From NCBI RefSeq assembly GCF_000757425.2, contig NZ_JPKR02000004.1, forward strand, positions 620,001-684,000: a stretch of DNA of 64,000 bases, read 5' to 3'. Under the pieces are notes generated by a model. That model did not search any database. It had not been told where the DNA came from and saw only the letters and a program-made list of their open reading frames with translations. Both the position numbers and the translations under genes were made by a program. The first letter of the stretch is position 1. Every line of letters begins with the position of its first letter. Below are positions 20,527 through 31,063 of this stretch, piece after piece. The stretch is from Tatumella morbirosei (lineage in GTDB: Bacteria > Pseudomonadota > Gammaproteobacteria > Enterobacterales > Enterobacteriaceae).

Positions 20527-21453
20527 TTATTCCCCTGCTCCGGCGGAAGCGGCGTGGTCCATGTTCATGCTGTCATGTGCAGACATGTCCATTTTCCCGT
20601 CGTGTGACATAAACTTATCAACAACCTGGTTAAACAGATCAGGATTCGCAGTAGAGAAGTACTCTACCGGGTTGTCCTGGCTTGGTGCTGCCAGCTTGTT
20701 GAAGTCATCCATAGTCGTCAGCGTATTTGGTGAAGCTTTCACCTTCGCTACCCACTGCTGGAAGTCCGCATCGTCTTTAGTGGCGATGGCTTTAAATTTC
20801 ATGCCAGAGAAACCAGGGCCGCTGAAGTTTGAAGAAATACCGTCAAAGGTTCCTGGTTCATTCGCAATGAGATGCAGTTTAGTCTGCATACCTGCCATGG
20901 CATAGATCTGGCTGCCAAGGGTAGGAATAAAGAAGGAGTTCATGACTGAATTTGAGGTGATTTTAAAGCTGACCGGTGTATTTGCCGGGAATGCAATCTG
21001 GTTCACGGTTGCAATTCCTTGCTCAGGATAGATAAACAGCCATTTCCAGTCCAGGGCAATAACATCAATCTCTACAGGTTTAACGTTTGAAGCAATTGGC
21101 TTACTTGGCTCGAGAGCGTGAGTAGATTTCCATGTCAGCACACCAAGGAAGATGATGATGAGAATTGGAATCGTCCAAACCACAGCTTCAATCTTATTAG
21201 AGTGCGACCAGTTAGGTGAGTATTTAGCGTTCGTATTGGATGCCCGATACTTCCAGGCGAATACGATAGCCATTAAGACTGCCGGGATAACTACCACTAA
21301 CATCAAGCCGAAGGCTGTCAAAATCAGTGAACGTTGCTCCAGTGCAATCTGACCTTTAGGATTTAACAATGCACTATCACAGCCACTTAACAGAACAGCG
21401 CCAGTGATGAGTGACAAAATCCCCAAACTTTTATTGTATTTCCTGAGTCTCAT
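20527..21453 (-). CDS. cyoA: Cytochrome bo3 ubiquinol oxidase subunit II
   Basis: CyoA is the lipoprotein subunit II of bo3 oxidase and heads the operon. The 308-residue protein has a signal peptide ending in the lipobox LLSGC (Cys near 25), then two spans (about residues 45-65 and 90-110), then a periplasmic cupredoxin-fold domain. That domain lacks CuA ligands, as in all quinol oxidases ([20 protein letters not shown]). The C-terminal tail is Asp/His/Met-rich ([19 protein letters not shown]), which may bind metal loosely. A GAGGT site precedes the ATG. Confidence 0.97.
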   Translation of the reverse strand: MRLRKYNKSLGILSLITGAVLLSGCDSALLNPKGQIALEQRSLILTAFGLMLVVVIPAVLMAIVFAWKYRASNTNAKYSPNWSHSNKIEAVVWTIPILIIIFLGVLTWKSTHALEPSKPIASNVKPVEIDVIALDWKWLFIYPEQGIATVNQIAFPANTPVSFKITSNSVMNSFFIPTLGSQIYAMAGMQTKLHLIANEPGTFDGISSNFSGPGFSGMKFKAIATKDDADFQQWVAKVKASPNTLTTMDDFNKLAAPSQDNPVEYFSTANPDLFNQVVDKFMSHDGKMDMSAHDSMNMDHAASAGAGE

Positions 21454-21502
21454 TTAACGACCTCAATGACAAAAGGCTCTATTGTCGTTTAAGTGTGGCG
21501 GC

Positions 21503-21531
21503 ATTTTACGGGAAGATTTATGTACTGTAAA
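21503..21531 (-). promoter_or_regulatory. Candidate sigma-70 promoter of cyoABCDE
   Basis: On the minus strand TTTACA (21531-21526) and TAAAAT (21508-21503) are separated by exactly 17 bases. Transcription would start near 21496, giving a leader of about 43 bases before cyoA. Confidence 0.55.
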
Positions 21532-21550
21532 CCAGCTTGAAGTTCTGTCA

Positions 21551-21565
21551 GTGGACTGTGTCCAC
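21551..21565. promoter_or_regulatory. Perfect inverted repeat upstream of the cyoA promoter
   Basis: GTGGAC-TGT-GTCCAC is a perfect 6-bp dyad with a three-base spacer. It is centred about 62 bases upstream of the predicted cyoA transcription start, a usual activator position. The spacing does not fit CRP (TGTGA-N6-TCACA) or FNR (TTGAT-N4-ATCAA), so no regulator is assigned. Confidence 0.4.
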
Positions 21566-21846
21566 ATTTTTCATGGGATTTAACAAAAATTGTTGCCGTT
21601 CCGAAATTATCATTCACATCAACCATTTGGCCTTATATAACTAAACGGAAATAACCCTGAGAGTAATGTTCCTTATTGCTATAACTACCCCATATCATTA
21701 TCAAAAAATTAACATTCAGTTATCTTTTGCTCATCATGTTAACCTGGGTGCAATATTCCGGCGGCAGTTATTCAGCGTAATTGTTAAGAACAATCATTAA
21801 ATGCTAAATGAAAAAAAATCCTCATTAGTTAAAAAAATGTTGAGCA

Positions 21847-23316
21847 TTATCTTTCCTGTTTCAGGCTCAGGCAGTCGAGAAAGACCCCAAAAAGTACTGC
21901 ACTACTCAGAAGCACCATTCCAGCTTCGAACAGCGGTACATCCCGAAAACCTTCTGTTAGCCAATGCATTGCACCCAGGGTAAGTGTAGCCAGCCAGGCG
22001 AAAAGTACCAGGCAACCGGCGAGGAAAATACGAAATGCCCAGCGATAGGCATGAGAAAAATGCTGACGTTGTATGAACTGTCCTGTCACGGCAGGCACCA
22101 GACTGTGGCGACTGATAAACAGCAGCAACAGACCAGGAATTCCGGCAAAAACGCTGAAGGCATAAAAGCCCGGCCATCCCCATAGCTCAACCAGCCATCC
22201 GGCAGCAGGCCCCACATAGACCCGGCCTACGGCAGAGAGTGCAGACAGCAGAGCAAACTGCGTTGCTGAAAATGAAGAGTTACACAGCGCCATCAGCAGT
22301 GCGACAAAGGCTGCAGTGCCCATACCACCACACAGGTTTTCGATAAACACCGCACTGGCCATACTCCACAAATGTACACTGGTGACAGTCAGCAGCCAGT
22401 ACGCGAGATTCGAAAGAGTTTGTAAAATACCGAACCACAGCAGTGCGCGGAATAAACTCAGCCTCTGCATCAGAACACCGCCGTACAGTGCGCCAATAAT
22501 GGTGGCCAGCAGACCGAGCGATTTATTCACCAGCCCGACATCGCCCGGGTTAAAACCTAGTCCGCGAATTAGAAAGGTGGTAGTCAGGGCACCGGCGAAT
22601 GCATCACCCAGCTTATAAAGGATAATCAGGGTAATCATCAGCCAGGCATTGTTGCGCCCAAAAAAGTCTAACAGAGGAGAGACTACCGCCTGGCGCAGGC
22701 TGAGAGGAGGAGTTACTGGTCCGGCAGGGTTCTCTGCCAGCAATGTCCCAACAATGCCAGGCAGCATCAGGATTGCCATCAGGGCGTAGGTGGCATTCCA
22801 TCCCAGATAGCGGTCTGCCAGCCATAAGGCTAAGCCGCCCGAGACCATCATTGCCAGTCGGTAACCCAACACGGTGATAGCCGCACCGCTGCCTCGTTGT
22901 TCCGCAGGTAATACATCGGTTTTCCATGCATCAAAAACAATATCTTGTGAGGCTGAGCAAAAGGCAACCAGTACCGCCAACAGTGCCAGCAAAGTCAGAT
23001 GCCCGGCAGGCTGGACAAGACTCATTCCGACAATCGCGAGGATTAATGCACATTGTGTTAACAGCAGCCATCCACGACGGCGGCCCAACAGAGGTGGGGA
23101 ATAACGGTCCATAAACGGCGACCAGAGGAACTTGAAAACATAGGCCTGTCCGACCAGAGAGAAAATCCCGATAGTTTTTAAATCGATATTTTCGACGGTC
23201 ATCCAGGCCTGAAGTGTCCCGGAGGTCAGAGCCAGTGGCAGGCCTGAAGAGAACCCCAGCAACAACAGAACGGCAAAATTACGCTGGGTGAAAATCTTTA
23301 AATAGTCTGAACGCAT
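21847..23316 (-). CDS. ampG: Muropeptide permease AmpG
   Basis: AmpG imports GlcNAc-anhydroMurNAc and its peptides from the periplasm, driven by protons. It feeds cell-wall recycling and, where ampR/ampC exist, beta-lactamase induction. The 489-residue MFS protein (E. coli 491) has twelve to fourteen spans. The N-terminal region GFSSGLPLALTSGTLQAWM and the motif PFMDRYSPPLLGRRRGWLL are diagnostic. SASQDIVFDAWKTDVL in span 4 carries conserved charged residues. It lies 45 bases downstream of yajG. Confidence 0.96.
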   Translation of the reverse strand: MRSDYLKIFTQRNFAVLLLLGFSSGLPLALTSGTLQAWMTVENIDLKTIGIFSLVGQAYVFKFLWSPFMDRYSPPLLGRRRGWLLLTQCALILAIVGMSLVQPAGHLTLLALLAVLVAFCSASQDIVFDAWKTDVLPAEQRGSGAAITVLGYRLAMMVSGGLALWLADRYLGWNATYALMAILMLPGIVGTLLAENPAGPVTPPLSLRQAVVSPLLDFFGRNNAWLMITLIILYKLGDAFAGALTTTFLIRGLGFNPGDVGLVNKSLGLLATIIGALYGGVLMQRLSLFRALLWFGILQTLSNLAYWLLTVTSVHLWSMASAVFIENLCGGMGTAAFVALLMALCNSSFSATQFALLSALSAVGRVYVGPAAGWLVELWGWPGFYAFSVFAGIPGLLLLFISRHSLVPAVTGQFIQRQHFSHAYRWAFRIFLAGCLVLFAWLATLTLGAMHWLTEGFRDVPLFEAGMVLLSSAVLFGVFLDCLSLKQER

Positions 23317-23361
23317 GGCATCCTGGCTGCACGAAGAAAATTCATGCAGCCATCATAGCAT

Positions 23362-23940
23362 TCAGTGGGAGTTTTGTTTAATGAAGTCGTTGATGCTGGT
23401 ATCCGCAGCCATATCAGAAATAACATCACCCAGGGTAGAGTTAACCGCTTTGGTAATTTTATCGTTGTTGGCTGTGAATGGGCCTTCAACGCTGTAGGTC
23501 TGACGGTAGGTCTTCATCTGTTTGTTACCATTTTTTGCGGTAGCAGTGATAGAGACATCGGCATTCGTGGTGATACTGTAACGCAGGTTACCCTGGGTCA
23601 CATCGGCATACAGTTTATTGACCACAATCTGCAGGTCAACTGCGCCGTTAGGGCCAATCATATAACCCCGGGCCGTCATCTGCTTCTCGAGTACTTCCTG
23701 CAACAGAAAACGCAGATCACGGGATGGCGTCAGGGTGACCAACTGGTTATCACGGGTGACCTGTGCTAATGCCTGGCTGCTTCGCTGATCGGCACCGTTA
23801 ATGCTGACAGTCACACCCATCAGACTCGGATCCTGCTGAGGTAATGTTATCTTTGGCGTCACATCGAGGGTATTACTGCTGGTTGCACAACCGGCCAGGG
23901 CAAACGCAGCCAGCAGAGGAAAGATTGCTCTTTTTAACAT
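23362..23940 (-). CDS. yajG: YajG family lipoprotein
   Basis: YajG is a lipoprotein of unknown role. The 192-residue product has a signal peptide with the lipobox LAGC (Cys near 20) and strong identity to E. coli YajG over PQQDPSLMGVTVSINGADQR and LRFLLQEVLEKQMTARGYM. An alternative ATG six bases upstream (23946) is equally in frame; the GATGAG site lies 3 bases from it and 9 from the chosen one, so 23940 is preferred but not certain. It precedes ampG on the same strand and is divergent from bolA. Confidence 0.92.
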   Translation of the reverse strand: MLKRAIFPLLAAFALAGCATSSNTLDVTPKITLPQQDPSLMGVTVSINGADQRSSQALAQVTRDNQLVTLTPSRDLRFLLQEVLEKQMTARGYMIGPNGAVDLQIVVNKLYADVTQGNLRYSITTNADVSITATAKNGNKQMKTYRQTYSVEGPFTANNDKITKAVNSTLGDVISDMAADTSINDFIKQNSH

Positions 23941-24215
23941 ACACATTTTCTCATCACATGATAAAAACAGTGGGGGCCGCAATGGCCGCAATCAGGGACT
24001 TTTTTGCGGCGGTCTGGGTTGTTCAGCGGCTAAATCTAAAAAAGTCTCTGGATTTCAGCAGCTAACTCATCCATAGTCCGGACATCGCGCTAAGCTATCA
24101 TGCGCAATTGGTTATAAAATAGCACGTTTTTTTTTGTGCTTTCACACTGTAATAATGAAAAACAAACTAGTATTGATTAAAAGGGCAGCGCGCTCGCCAG
24201 TCAGGAGTGTCAAAA

Positions 24216-24530
24216 ATGATTCGTGAACAGATAGAAGATAAGTTGCGTGACGAATTTCATCCGCTGCATCTGGAGGTGCAGGATGAAAGCTACCGTCACA
24301 ACGTACCTGCCGGTTCTGAGAGTCACTTCAAAGTGGTGATTGTGACTGACCGGTTTCATGGGCAACGTTTTCTGGCCCGCCACCGTGCGATTTATAGTGT
24401 TCTGACCGAAGAACTGGCCGGGCCGGTGCATGCCCTGGCTCTGCACACCTATACCGCCAGTGAATGGCAGGGATTGCAGGATACTGTGCCTGCGTCACCT
24501 GATTGCCGCGGGGCAGGATTGCAGGTATAA
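24216..24530 (+). CDS. bolA: Morphogene / Fe-S transcription regulator BolA
   Basis: BolA acts in stress and stationary-phase morphology, binds DNA, and pairs with monothiol glutaredoxin (Grx4) through a bridging iron-sulfur cluster. The 104-residue protein starts [14 protein letters not shown]. It has the class II KH-like fold with [33 protein letters not shown] and the conserved His in [17 protein letters not shown] 24216 lies 8 bases after CAGGAG. The in-frame GTG nine bases upstream overlaps that site and is rejected. Confidence 0.96.
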   Translation: MIREQIEDKLRDEFHPLHLEVQDESYRHNVPAGSESHFKVVIVTDRFHGQRFLARHRAIYSVLTEELAGPVHALALHTYTASEWQGLQDTVPASPDCRGAGLQV

Positions 24531-24562
24531 ACCTGAAATTCTCAATATAAAGATGATTAATG

Positions 24563-24585
24563 ACGGCCGGCAGGCCGTTTTTTTT
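24563..24585 (+). terminator. bolA terminator
   Basis: The stem ACGGCC / GGCCGT with loop GGCA is followed by eight T residues, 32 bases after the bolA stop. Confidence 0.85.
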
Positions 24586-24649
24586 AGAAAAAAAACCAGC
24601 AACAGGTCAAAAAGCCGTAATATCGTAGGTTTCGTCTGCATGTGGCTTC

Positions 24650-24678
24650 TCGACTCATTCAACCGATGCCGCTATAAT
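24650..24678 (+). promoter_or_regulatory. Candidate sigma-70 promoter for tig
   Basis: TCGACT (24650-24655) and the consensus TATAAT (24673-24678) are 17 bases apart, about 155 bases before the tig start. Confidence 0.55.
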
Positions 24679-24832
24679 GCTGCGTCTATTTTTCCGGAAT
24701 GTCTTCGGGACGCTTCTGGTAACAGGGATCGGAGTTTTCTTCACGGAAGCCGTCCCGGTTGTTAGATGGCGCGTATTGTTTAATGCGTGATGTCTGAAGT
24801 TGACCGAGCACGTGATTTTTTGAGGTAACAAG

Positions 24833-26137
24833 ATGCAAGTTTCAGTTGAAACCACACAGGGCCTTGGCCGTCGCATTACCATCACTGTCGCTGCTGACAG
24901 CATTGAGACTGCGGTGAAGAAAGAGCTGGTAGAGGTAGCTAAGAAAGTCCGTATCGATGGTTTCCGTAAAGGCAAAGTGCCTAAGAACATCATTGAACAG
25001 CGCTATGGTGCATCTGTACGTCAGGATGTACTGGGTGAACTGATGTCCCGCAACTTCATTGATGCGATCATCAAAGAAAAAATTAATCCGGCAGGCGCAC
25101 CAAAATACATTCCTGGTGAGTACAAGCTGGGTGAAGACTTCACTTACTCTGTTGAGTTTGAAGTGTATCCGGAAATTGAACTGAAAGGTCTGGAAACTAT
25201 CGAGGTTGAAAAACCTGTCGCCGAAGTAAAAGACGAAGACGTTGATGCCATGCTGGATACGCTGCGCAAGCAGCAGGCTGACTGGAAAGAAACCGATGCC
25301 GCAGCGACTGCAGAAGATCGTGTCACTATCGATTTCTCTGGCTCTGTGGACGGCGAAGAGTTTGAAGGCGGTAAATCTTCGGACTTCGTACTGGCAATGG
25401 GCCAGGGCCGTATGATCCCTGGCTTTGAAGAAGGTCTGGTAGGCCACAAAGCCGGTGAAGAATTCACCATCGATGTCAAATTCCCTGAAGAGTACCACGC
25501 CGAAACTCTGAAAGGTAAAGATGCTAAGTTCGACATTGTTCTGAAAAAAGTAGAACAGCGTGAACTGCCAGAATTTACTGAAGAGTTCGTGAAGCGTTTT
25601 GGGGTGGCTGATGGTTCTGTTGCAGGTCTGCGTACTGAAGTACGTAAGAACATGGAACGTGAACTGAAAGGTGCGGTACGTAACAGCATTAAAACTCAGA
25701 CTATCGATGGTCTGATCAATGCTAACGATATCGATGTTCCTGCTGCACTGATCGACAGCGAAATCGATGTTCTTCGTCGTCAGGCGGCACAGCGTTTTGG
25801 TGGTAACGAAAAACAGGCACTGGAATTGCCACGTGAACTGTTTGAAGAACAAGCGAAACGTCGTGTCGTGGTGGGTCTGTTGCTGGGCGAAGTTATCCGT
25901 ACCAGTGAGCTGAAAGCTGACGAAGACCGCGTGAAAGGTCTGATCGAAGAAATGGCTTCTGCGTATGAAGATCCTCAGGAAGTGATCGAGTTCTACAGCA
26001 AAAATAACGAGCTGATGAACAACATGCGTAATGTTGCACTGGAAGAGCAGGCCGTTGACTTGCTGCTGGAAAAGGCCAAAGTGACCGAAAAAGCGGCTAA
26101 CTTCCAGGATCTGATGAACCAGGGTCAGATGGCTTAA
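24833..26137 (+). CDS. tig: Trigger factor
   Basis: Trigger factor is the ribosome-bound chaperone and peptidyl-prolyl isomerase that meets nascent chains at the exit tunnel. The 434-residue protein (E. coli 432) has an N-terminal ribosome-binding domain with the signature [11 protein letters not shown] (near residue 43). An FKBP-type isomerase domain (about 150-245) follows with [20 protein letters not shown]. The C-terminal arms form the chaperone cradle and contain [26 protein letters not shown] precedes the ATG. It opens the proteostasis cluster tig-clpP-clpX-lon. Confidence 0.98.
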   Translation: MQVSVETTQGLGRRITITVAADSIETAVKKELVEVAKKVRIDGFRKGKVPKNIIEQRYGASVRQDVLGELMSRNFIDAIIKEKINPAGAPKYIPGEYKLGEDFTYSVEFEVYPEIELKGLETIEVEKPVAEVKDEDVDAMLDTLRKQQADWKETDAAATAEDRVTIDFSGSVDGEEFEGGKSSDFVLAMGQGRMIPGFEEGLVGHKAGEEFTIDVKFPEEYHAETLKGKDAKFDIVLKKVEQRELPEFTEEFVKRFGVADGSVAGLRTEVRKNMERELKGAVRNSIKTQTIDGLINANDIDVPAALIDSEIDVLRRQAAQRFGGNEKQALELPRELFEEQAKRRVVVGLLLGEVIRTSELKADEDRVKGLIEEMASAYEDPQEVIEFYSKNNELMNNMRNVALEEQAVDLLLEKAKVTEKAANFQDLMNQGQMA

Positions 26138-26163
26138 GTCATTTTTGATCCGTTCTGATGTAA

Positions 26164-26196
26164 AGCCCGTGATCAAAATGATCACGGGCTTTTTTT
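26164..26196 (+). terminator. tig terminator
   Basis: A perfect 12-bp stem (AGCCCGTGATCA / TGATCACGGGCT, loop AAA) is followed by seven T residues, 26 bases after tig. Confidence 0.9.
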
Positions 26197-26314
26197 CTTT
26201 AGATGCAAAAAAACGGTAGCGCTCTGTGCTTTTTATCGGATTATCATGGATTAACCGGCCGGTTATCGGGTAATCTCTGGTGTAATATTCGCGAAATATC
26301 AAAAGATTGTTATG

Positions 26315-26343
26315 CTTGAAATACCGGTAGTTATCCCTCATAT
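26315..26343 (+). promoter_or_regulatory. Sigma-32 heat-shock promoter of clpP
   Basis: CTTGAA (26315-26320) and CCTCATAT (26336-26343) are 15 bases apart. They match the sigma-32 pattern CTTGAA / CCCCATnT with one mismatch, about 137 bases before clpP. Confidence 0.7.
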
Positions 26344-26479
26344 AGGGGAATGTGATAAGAGACTGACTGATTAACCGTCCTGACGTTGTCGGAAGGAGGC
26401 AGGCTTCGTGGATTCGTAGCTTTCCTAACGTAAAAATCGGTACAGAGTGTTACCAATGTAATTAATTCAGGAGACGGTT

Positions 26480-27115
26480 ATGTCATACAGTAGCGAACGT
26501 GAAATGCTGGCCTCACAAATGGCATCACAGATGGCATTAGTGCCTATGGTGGTGGAGCAGACTTCTCGTGGAGAGCGTTCTTACGACATCTTTTCCCGCT
26601 TACTTAAAGAGCGTGTGATTTTTCTGACCGGCCAGGTTGAAGACCAGATGGCCAACCTGATTGTCGCACAAATGCTGTTTTTAGAAGCTGAAAATCCTGA
26701 GAAAGATATTTACCTGTACATCAACTCGCCTGGTGGGGTCATTACTGCGGGGATGTCAATTTATGACACCATGCAGTTTATTAAACCCGATGTCAGCACC
26801 ATTTGTATGGGGCAGGCGTGTTCAATGGGGTCTTTCCTGTTAACTGCCGGTACTGAGGGCAAACGTTTCTGCCTGCCAAACTCCCGGGTGATGATTCATC
26901 AGCCGTTAGGCGGCTTCCAGGGACAGGCGACCGATATTGAGATTCATGCCCGCGAAATTCTGAAAGTGAAGCAGCGGATGAACGAATTAATGGCTAAACA
27001 TACCGGCAAACCGCTGGAACAGATTGAGCAGGACACTGAACGTGATCGTTTCCTCTCGGCAGCAGAAGCGGTAGAGTATGGTTTAGTTGACTCTATTCTG
27101 ACGCAGCGTAAATAA
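26480..27115 (+). CDS. clpP: ATP-dependent Clp protease proteolytic subunit
   Basis: ClpP forms a 14-mer serine protease barrel that degrades proteins fed by ClpX or ClpA. The 211-residue precursor has the catalytic triad in [11 protein letters not shown] (Ser), MIHQPLGG (His) and the late [12 protein letters not shown] region (Asp). The mature part from [13 protein letters not shown] is 193 residues, as in E. coli. The propeptide is 18 residues instead of 14: it holds a tandem ASQM-ASQM duplication just before the processing site. CAGGAGAC precedes the ATG. clpX follows after 127 bases. Confidence 0.97.
   Translation: MSYSSEREMLASQMASQMALVPMVVEQTSRGERSYDIFSRLLKERVIFLTGQVEDQMANLIVAQMLFLEAENPEKDIYLYINSPGGVITAGMSIYDTMQFIKPDVSTICMGQACSMGSFLLTAGTEGKRFCLPNSRVMIHQPLGGFQGQATDIEIHAREILKVKQRMNELMAKHTGKPLEQIEQDTERDRFLSAAEAVEYGLVDSILTQRK
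26510..26533 (+). repeat. Tandem 12-bp repeat in the clpP propeptide
   Basis: GCCTCACAAATG and GCATCACAGATG are adjacent in-frame copies that differ at two third-codon positions. Each encodes Ala-Ser-Gln-Met and they end exactly at the expected ClpP processing site. Confidence 0.85.
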
Positions 27116-27242
27116 GACTATTTGCTACACTGCACAAATGAAAGGATGTGCAGTCAGACGAAGTGAATAGTACATTGACGATGTCAACCTGTAGTACAAT
27201 GACTGGCGCTGCAGGTTGCCGAAACTATTAAAGAGGTTACTG

Positions 27243-28514
27243 ATGACAGAGAAGCGCAAAGACGGTTCAGGTAAGTTGCTGTACTGCTCTTTTTGCGGCA
27301 AGAGCCAGCATGAAGTGCGTAAACTGATTGCCGGTCCGTCAGTGTATATCTGTGATGAATGTGTAGATTTATGCAATGACATCATCCGCGAAGAGATTAA
27401 AGAAGTCGCGCCTCATCGTGAACGTAGTGCACTGCCGACACCACATGAAATCCGCGTTCATCTCGACGATTACGTGATTGGCCAGGAAAAAGCCAAAAAA
27501 GTACTGTCGGTAGCGGTGTATAACCACTACAAACGCTTACGAAATGGTGATACCAGCAACGGTGTTGAACTGGGTAAAAGTAATATCCTGCTGATTGGTC
27601 CGACCGGTAGCGGGAAAACATTACTGGCCGAAACTCTGGCCCGGTTGCTGGATGTTCCTTTTACTATGGCAGACGCGACCACACTGACTGAAGCCGGTTA
27701 TGTGGGCGAGGATGTTGAAAATATTATCCAGAAACTGTTGCAGAAATGTGACTATGATGTCCAGAAAGCCCAGCGCGGAATTGTCTATATTGACGAAATT
27801 GATAAGATTTCGCGCAAGTCTGACAACCCGTCGATTACCCGCGATGTCTCTGGTGAAGGTGTACAGCAGGCACTGCTGAAGCTTATCGAAGGTACTGTAG
27901 CTGCTGTCCCTCCTCAGGGCGGGCGTAAACATCCGCAACAGGAATTTTTACAGGTTGATACCTCGAAAATTCTGTTTATCTGCGGGGGCGCATTTGCCGG
28001 TCTGGATAAAGTGATTGCTCAGCGTGTTGAAACCGGCTCTGGTATTGGCTTCGGCGCCACCGTGAAAGATAAATCTCAGAAAGCAACCGAAGGGCAGTTA
28101 TTGTCTCAGGTTGAGCCTGAAGACCTGATCAAATTTGGGTTAATTCCTGAATTTATCGGTCGTCTGCCGGTAGTAGCAACGCTGAATGAATTAAGTGAAG
28201 AAGCGTTAATTCAGATACTGCGCGAACCTAAAAATGCACTGACTAAACAATATCAGGCATTGTTCCACCTGGAAGGGGCTGAACTGGAGTTCCGTGAGGA
28301 AGCCTTAACTGCAATCGCTAAAAAAGCGATGGCCCGTAAAACCGGTGCCCGTGGATTGCGTTCAATTGTGGAAGCCGCGTTGCTGGATACCATGTACGAC
28401 CTGCCTTCAATGGAAGGGATTGAGAAAGTTGTTATTGATGATTCCGTCATTGATGGTCAGTCTGAACCCCTGTTGATTTATGGCAAACAGGAAGCTCAGG
28501 CTTCTGGCGAATAA
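27243..28514 (+). CDS. clpX: ClpX ATPase, unfoldase subunit of ClpXP
   Basis: ClpX is a hexameric AAA+ unfoldase that recognises tagged substrates and threads them into ClpP. The 423-residue protein starts [15 protein letters not shown]. The zinc-binding domain has CSFCGKSQ and [12 protein letters not shown] (four Cys, residues about 15-40). Walker A is [11 protein letters not shown] (about 119-129), Walker B is VYIDEIDKI, and the ClpP-contacting loop is [13 protein letters not shown] 27243 has AGAGGTT before it; the longer upstream frame has no family match. A strong terminator follows. Confidence 0.98.
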   Translation: MTEKRKDGSGKLLYCSFCGKSQHEVRKLIAGPSVYICDECVDLCNDIIREEIKEVAPHRERSALPTPHEIRVHLDDYVIGQEKAKKVLSVAVYNHYKRLRNGDTSNGVELGKSNILLIGPTGSGKTLLAETLARLLDVPFTMADATTLTEAGYVGEDVENIIQKLLQKCDYDVQKAQRGIVYIDEIDKISRKSDNPSITRDVSGEGVQQALLKLIEGTVAAVPPQGGRKHPQQEFLQVDTSKILFICGGAFAGLDKVIAQRVETGSGIGFGATVKDKSQKATEGQLLSQVEPEDLIKFGLIPEFIGRLPVVATLNELSEEALIQILREPKNALTKQYQALFHLEGAELEFREEALTAIAKKAMARKTGARGLRSIVEAALLDTMYDLPSMEGIEKVVIDDSVIDGQSEPLLIYGKQEAQASGE

Positions 28515-28544
28515 ATCGACAAAATCTGCAGGTTATTAGCAAAT

Positions 28545-28576
28545 AAAGGGGAAATTGTTTCCCCTTTTATTTTTTC
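28545..28576 (+). terminator. clpX terminator
   Basis: The stem AAAGGGGAAA / TTTCCCCTTT with loop TTG is followed by a T-rich tract, 30 bases after clpX. Confidence 0.9.
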
Positions 28577-28589
28577 TCGCATTTATGAC

Positions 28590-28617
28590 ATTGAATGTCG
28601 TGTCATCATCCCCATAT
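28590..28617 (+). promoter_or_regulatory. Sigma-32 heat-shock promoter of lon
   Basis: ATTGAA (28590-28595) and a perfect CCCCATAT (28610-28617) lie 14 bases apart, about 92 bases before lon. This is the heat-shock promoter layout known for lon. Confidence 0.75.
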
Positions 28618-28708
28618 ACTCAATAACCTTTGGGCCTGAAGTACCCTGGCTGTGAAAAAGGGTGGCTGAGCCCATCACCTGGCGGAAATTAAACTAAGAG
28701 AGAGCTCT

Positions 28709-31063
28709 ATGAATTCTGAGCGTTCCGAACGCATTGAAATCCCCGTATTGCCGTTACGCGATGTGGTGGTTTATCCGCACATGGTTATTCCGTTGTTTGT
28801 CGGACGCGAAAAGTCGATTCGCTGTCTGGAAGCAGCAATGGACAACGATAAGAAGATCCTGCTGGTTGCTCAAAAAGAAGCATCAACCGATGAGCCTGGT
28901 GTGAATGATCTTTTTTCTGTCGGTACAGTTGCTTCCGTGTTGCAGATGCTGAAACTTCCTGACGGTACTGTCAAAGTACTGGTGGAAGGCTTGCAGCGTG
29001 CGCGCATAGACACCCTTGCGGATAACGGTGAACATTTTGTCGCCCGCGCTGAGTATCTCTCCTCTGCTGAAATTGAAGAGCGTGAGCAGGAAGTGCTGGT
29101 GCGTACAGCGGTTAACCAGTTTGAAGGCTACATCAAGCTAAATAAAAAAATTCCTCCAGAGGTGCTGACATCACTGAATAATATTGATGATGCCGCACGT
29201 CTGGCCGACACCATTGCTGCGCATATGCCACTGAAGCTGGCTGATAAGCAGTCTGTGCTGGAAATGACAGACATCAATGAGCGTCTTGAATATCTGATGG
29301 CCATGATGGAATCTGAAATCGACTTATTGCAGGTTGAAAAGCGGATTCGTAATCGTGTCAAAAAGCAGATGGAGAAGAGTCAGCGTGAGTATTATCTGAA
29401 TGAGCAGATGAAGGCCATTCAGAAAGAACTCGGCGAAATGGATGATGCTCCTGACGAATTTGAAGCGCTGAAGCAGAAAATTGAAGCGGCTAAAATGCCA
29501 AAAGAGGCGAAAGAAAAAACCGAAGCCGAACTGCAAAAGCTGAAAATGATGTCGCCAATGTCGGCGGAAGCCACCGTAGTCCGTGGTTATATCGACTGGA
29601 TGGTGCAGGTGCCATGGAACAGTCGTAGTAAGGTGAAAAAAGACCTGACTAAAGCCCAGGAAACGCTGGATACCGACCATTACGGGCTGGACAGAGTTAA
29701 AGACCGTATTCTGGAATATTTAGCGGTTCAGAGTCGTGTTAACAAGATTAAAGGGCCAATCCTGTGCCTGGTAGGACCTCCTGGTGTGGGTAAAACTTCT
29801 CTGGGGCAGTCAATCGCCAAAGCGACCGGACGTCAGTACGTTCGTATGGCGTTAGGTGGCGTGCGTGATGAGGCTGAAATCAGAGGTCACCGCCGGACTT
29901 ATATCGGTTCTATGCCTGGTAAGCTTATCCAGAAGATGGCTAAAGTTGGCGTGAAGAACCCGTTGTTCCTGCTGGACGAAATTGACAAGATGTCTTCGGA
30001 TATGCGTGGTGACCCGGCATCAGCATTGCTGGAAGTGCTGGATCCTGAGCAGAATATCGCGTTTAACGATCACTATCTGGAAGTCGATTATGATCTCTCC
30101 GATGTGATGTTTGTCGCCACCTCTAACTCGATGAATATTCCTGCACCGTTACTGGATCGTATGGAAGTGATTCGTTTGTCGGGTTATACCGAAGATGAAA
30201 AACTGAATATTGCTAAGCGTCATCTGCTTCCGAAACAAATCGAACGCAATGCACTGAAGCCAAAAGAGATTACGGTTGATGACACTGCGCTGATGGGAAT
30301 TATTCGTTACTATACCCGGGAAGCCGGGGTACGTAGCCTGGAACGTGAACTGTCGAAGCTGTGTCGTAAAGCAGTCAAAGCACTGTTGTTGGATAAAAAG
30401 AAAAAGCACATTGCTATCACCGGTGACAATCTGAAAGATTACCTCGGGGTACAACGGTTTGATTATGGCCGTGCTGATGACCAGAACCGGATTGGTGAAG
30501 TTACCGGCCTGGCCTGGACCGAAGTCGGGGGTGATCTGCTGACCATCGAGACAGCCAGCGTTCCCGGGAAAGGCAAACTGACCTATACCGGTTCACTGGG
30601 TGAAGTGATGCAGGAATCTATTCAGGCGGCGATGACTGTGGTACGCGCCAGAGCAGATAAGCTGGGCATTAACAGCGACTTCTACGAAAAACGCGATATT
30701 CACGTGCATGTGCCAGAAGGTGCAACGCCAAAAGATGGGCCGAGTGCAGGCATAGCGATGTGTACCGCACTGGTATCAGCCTTAACCGGTAATCCTGTCA
30801 GGGCAGATGTGGCGATGACCGGAGAAATTACTCTGCGCGGTCAGGTACTGCCGATTGGTGGCCTGAAAGAGAAATTACTGGCAGCCCATCGTGGCGGTAT
30901 CAAAACAGTACTGATCCCGGATGAAAATAAACGTGACCTGGAAGAGATTCCCGATAACGTGATTGCTGATCTGAAAATTTATCCGGTAAAACGTATTGAA
31001 GAAGTCCTGAAACTGGCGTTGGAAAACGCTCCGGAAGGCTTTGAAGTGGTAGCAGCAAAATAA
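28709..31063 (+). CDS. lon: Lon protease (endopeptidase La)
   Basis: Lon is a soluble hexameric AAA+ serine protease that removes misfolded proteins and unstable regulators such as SulA and RcsA. The 784-residue length equals E. coli Lon and aligns without gaps by eye. It has an N-terminal substrate-binding domain, a coiled coil (about 230-270), Walker [12 protein letters not shown] (near 356) and Walker [11 protein letters not shown]. The catalytic Ser679 lies in [14 protein letters not shown] and Lys722 in [14 protein letters not shown]. It has its own heat-shock promoter. Confidence 0.98.
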   Translation: MNSERSERIEIPVLPLRDVVVYPHMVIPLFVGREKSIRCLEAAMDNDKKILLVAQKEASTDEPGVNDLFSVGTVASVLQMLKLPDGTVKVLVEGLQRARIDTLADNGEHFVARAEYLSSAEIEEREQEVLVRTAVNQFEGYIKLNKKIPPEVLTSLNNIDDAARLADTIAAHMPLKLADKQSVLEMTDINERLEYLMAMMESEIDLLQVEKRIRNRVKKQMEKSQREYYLNEQMKAIQKELGEMDDAPDEFEALKQKIEAAKMPKEAKEKTEAELQKLKMMSPMSAEATVVRGYIDWMVQVPWNSRSKVKKDLTKAQETLDTDHYGLDRVKDRILEYLAVQSRVNKIKGPILCLVGPPGVGKTSLGQSIAKATGRQYVRMALGGVRDEAEIRGHRRTYIGSMPGKLIQKMAKVGVKNPLFLLDEIDKMSSDMRGDPASALLEVLDPEQNIAFNDHYLEVDYDLSDVMFVATSNSMNIPAPLLDRMEVIRLSGYTEDEKLNIAKRHLLPKQIERNALKPKEITVDDTALMGIIRYYTREAGVRSLERELSKLCRKAVKALLLDKKKKHIAITGDNLKDYLGVQRFDYGRADDQNRIGEVTGLAWTEVGGDLLTIETASVPGKGKLTYTGSLGEVMQESIQAAMTVVRARADKLGINSDFYEKRDIHVHVPEGATPKDGPSAGIAMCTALVSALTGNPVRADVAMTGEITLRGQVLPIGGLKEKLLAAHRGGIKTVLIPDENKRDLEEIPDNVIADLKIYPVKRIEEVLKLALENAPEGFEVVAAK

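Larger units (their letters stand above)
21454..21846. other. 393-base intergenic region between ampG and cyoA
   Basis: This region holds the cyoA promoter and dyad described separately and, near the ampG end, an AT-rich stretch (about 21650-21845). I see no open reading frame worth calling, no RNA gene and no strong terminator. ampG and cyoA run in the same direction, so a transcript end for ampG is expected here but is not obvious. Confidence 0.6.
24531..24832. other. Intergenic region between bolA and tig
   Basis: This 302-base gap holds the bolA terminator at its left and the tig promoter near 24650-24678, leaving a tig leader of roughly 150 bases. The leader contains GGGACG and CGTCCC segments (about 24707 and 24750) that could pair. 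I see no gene in it. Confidence 0.55.

Noticed and set aside
21551-21565. A CRP site upstream of cyoA
   Set aside because: The dyad has a three-base spacer between GTGGAC and GTCCAC and lacks TGTGA-N6-TCACA.
24842-26341. A 499-codon open frame antisense to tig
   Set aside because: It is a shadow of the highly biased tig codons, rich in Phe, with no family resemblance and no ribosome binding site; tig itself is certain.
27175-27200. TTGACG and TACAAT between clpP and clpX as a clpX promoter
   Set aside because: Each hexamer is good but the spacing is only 14 bases, too short for sigma-70.
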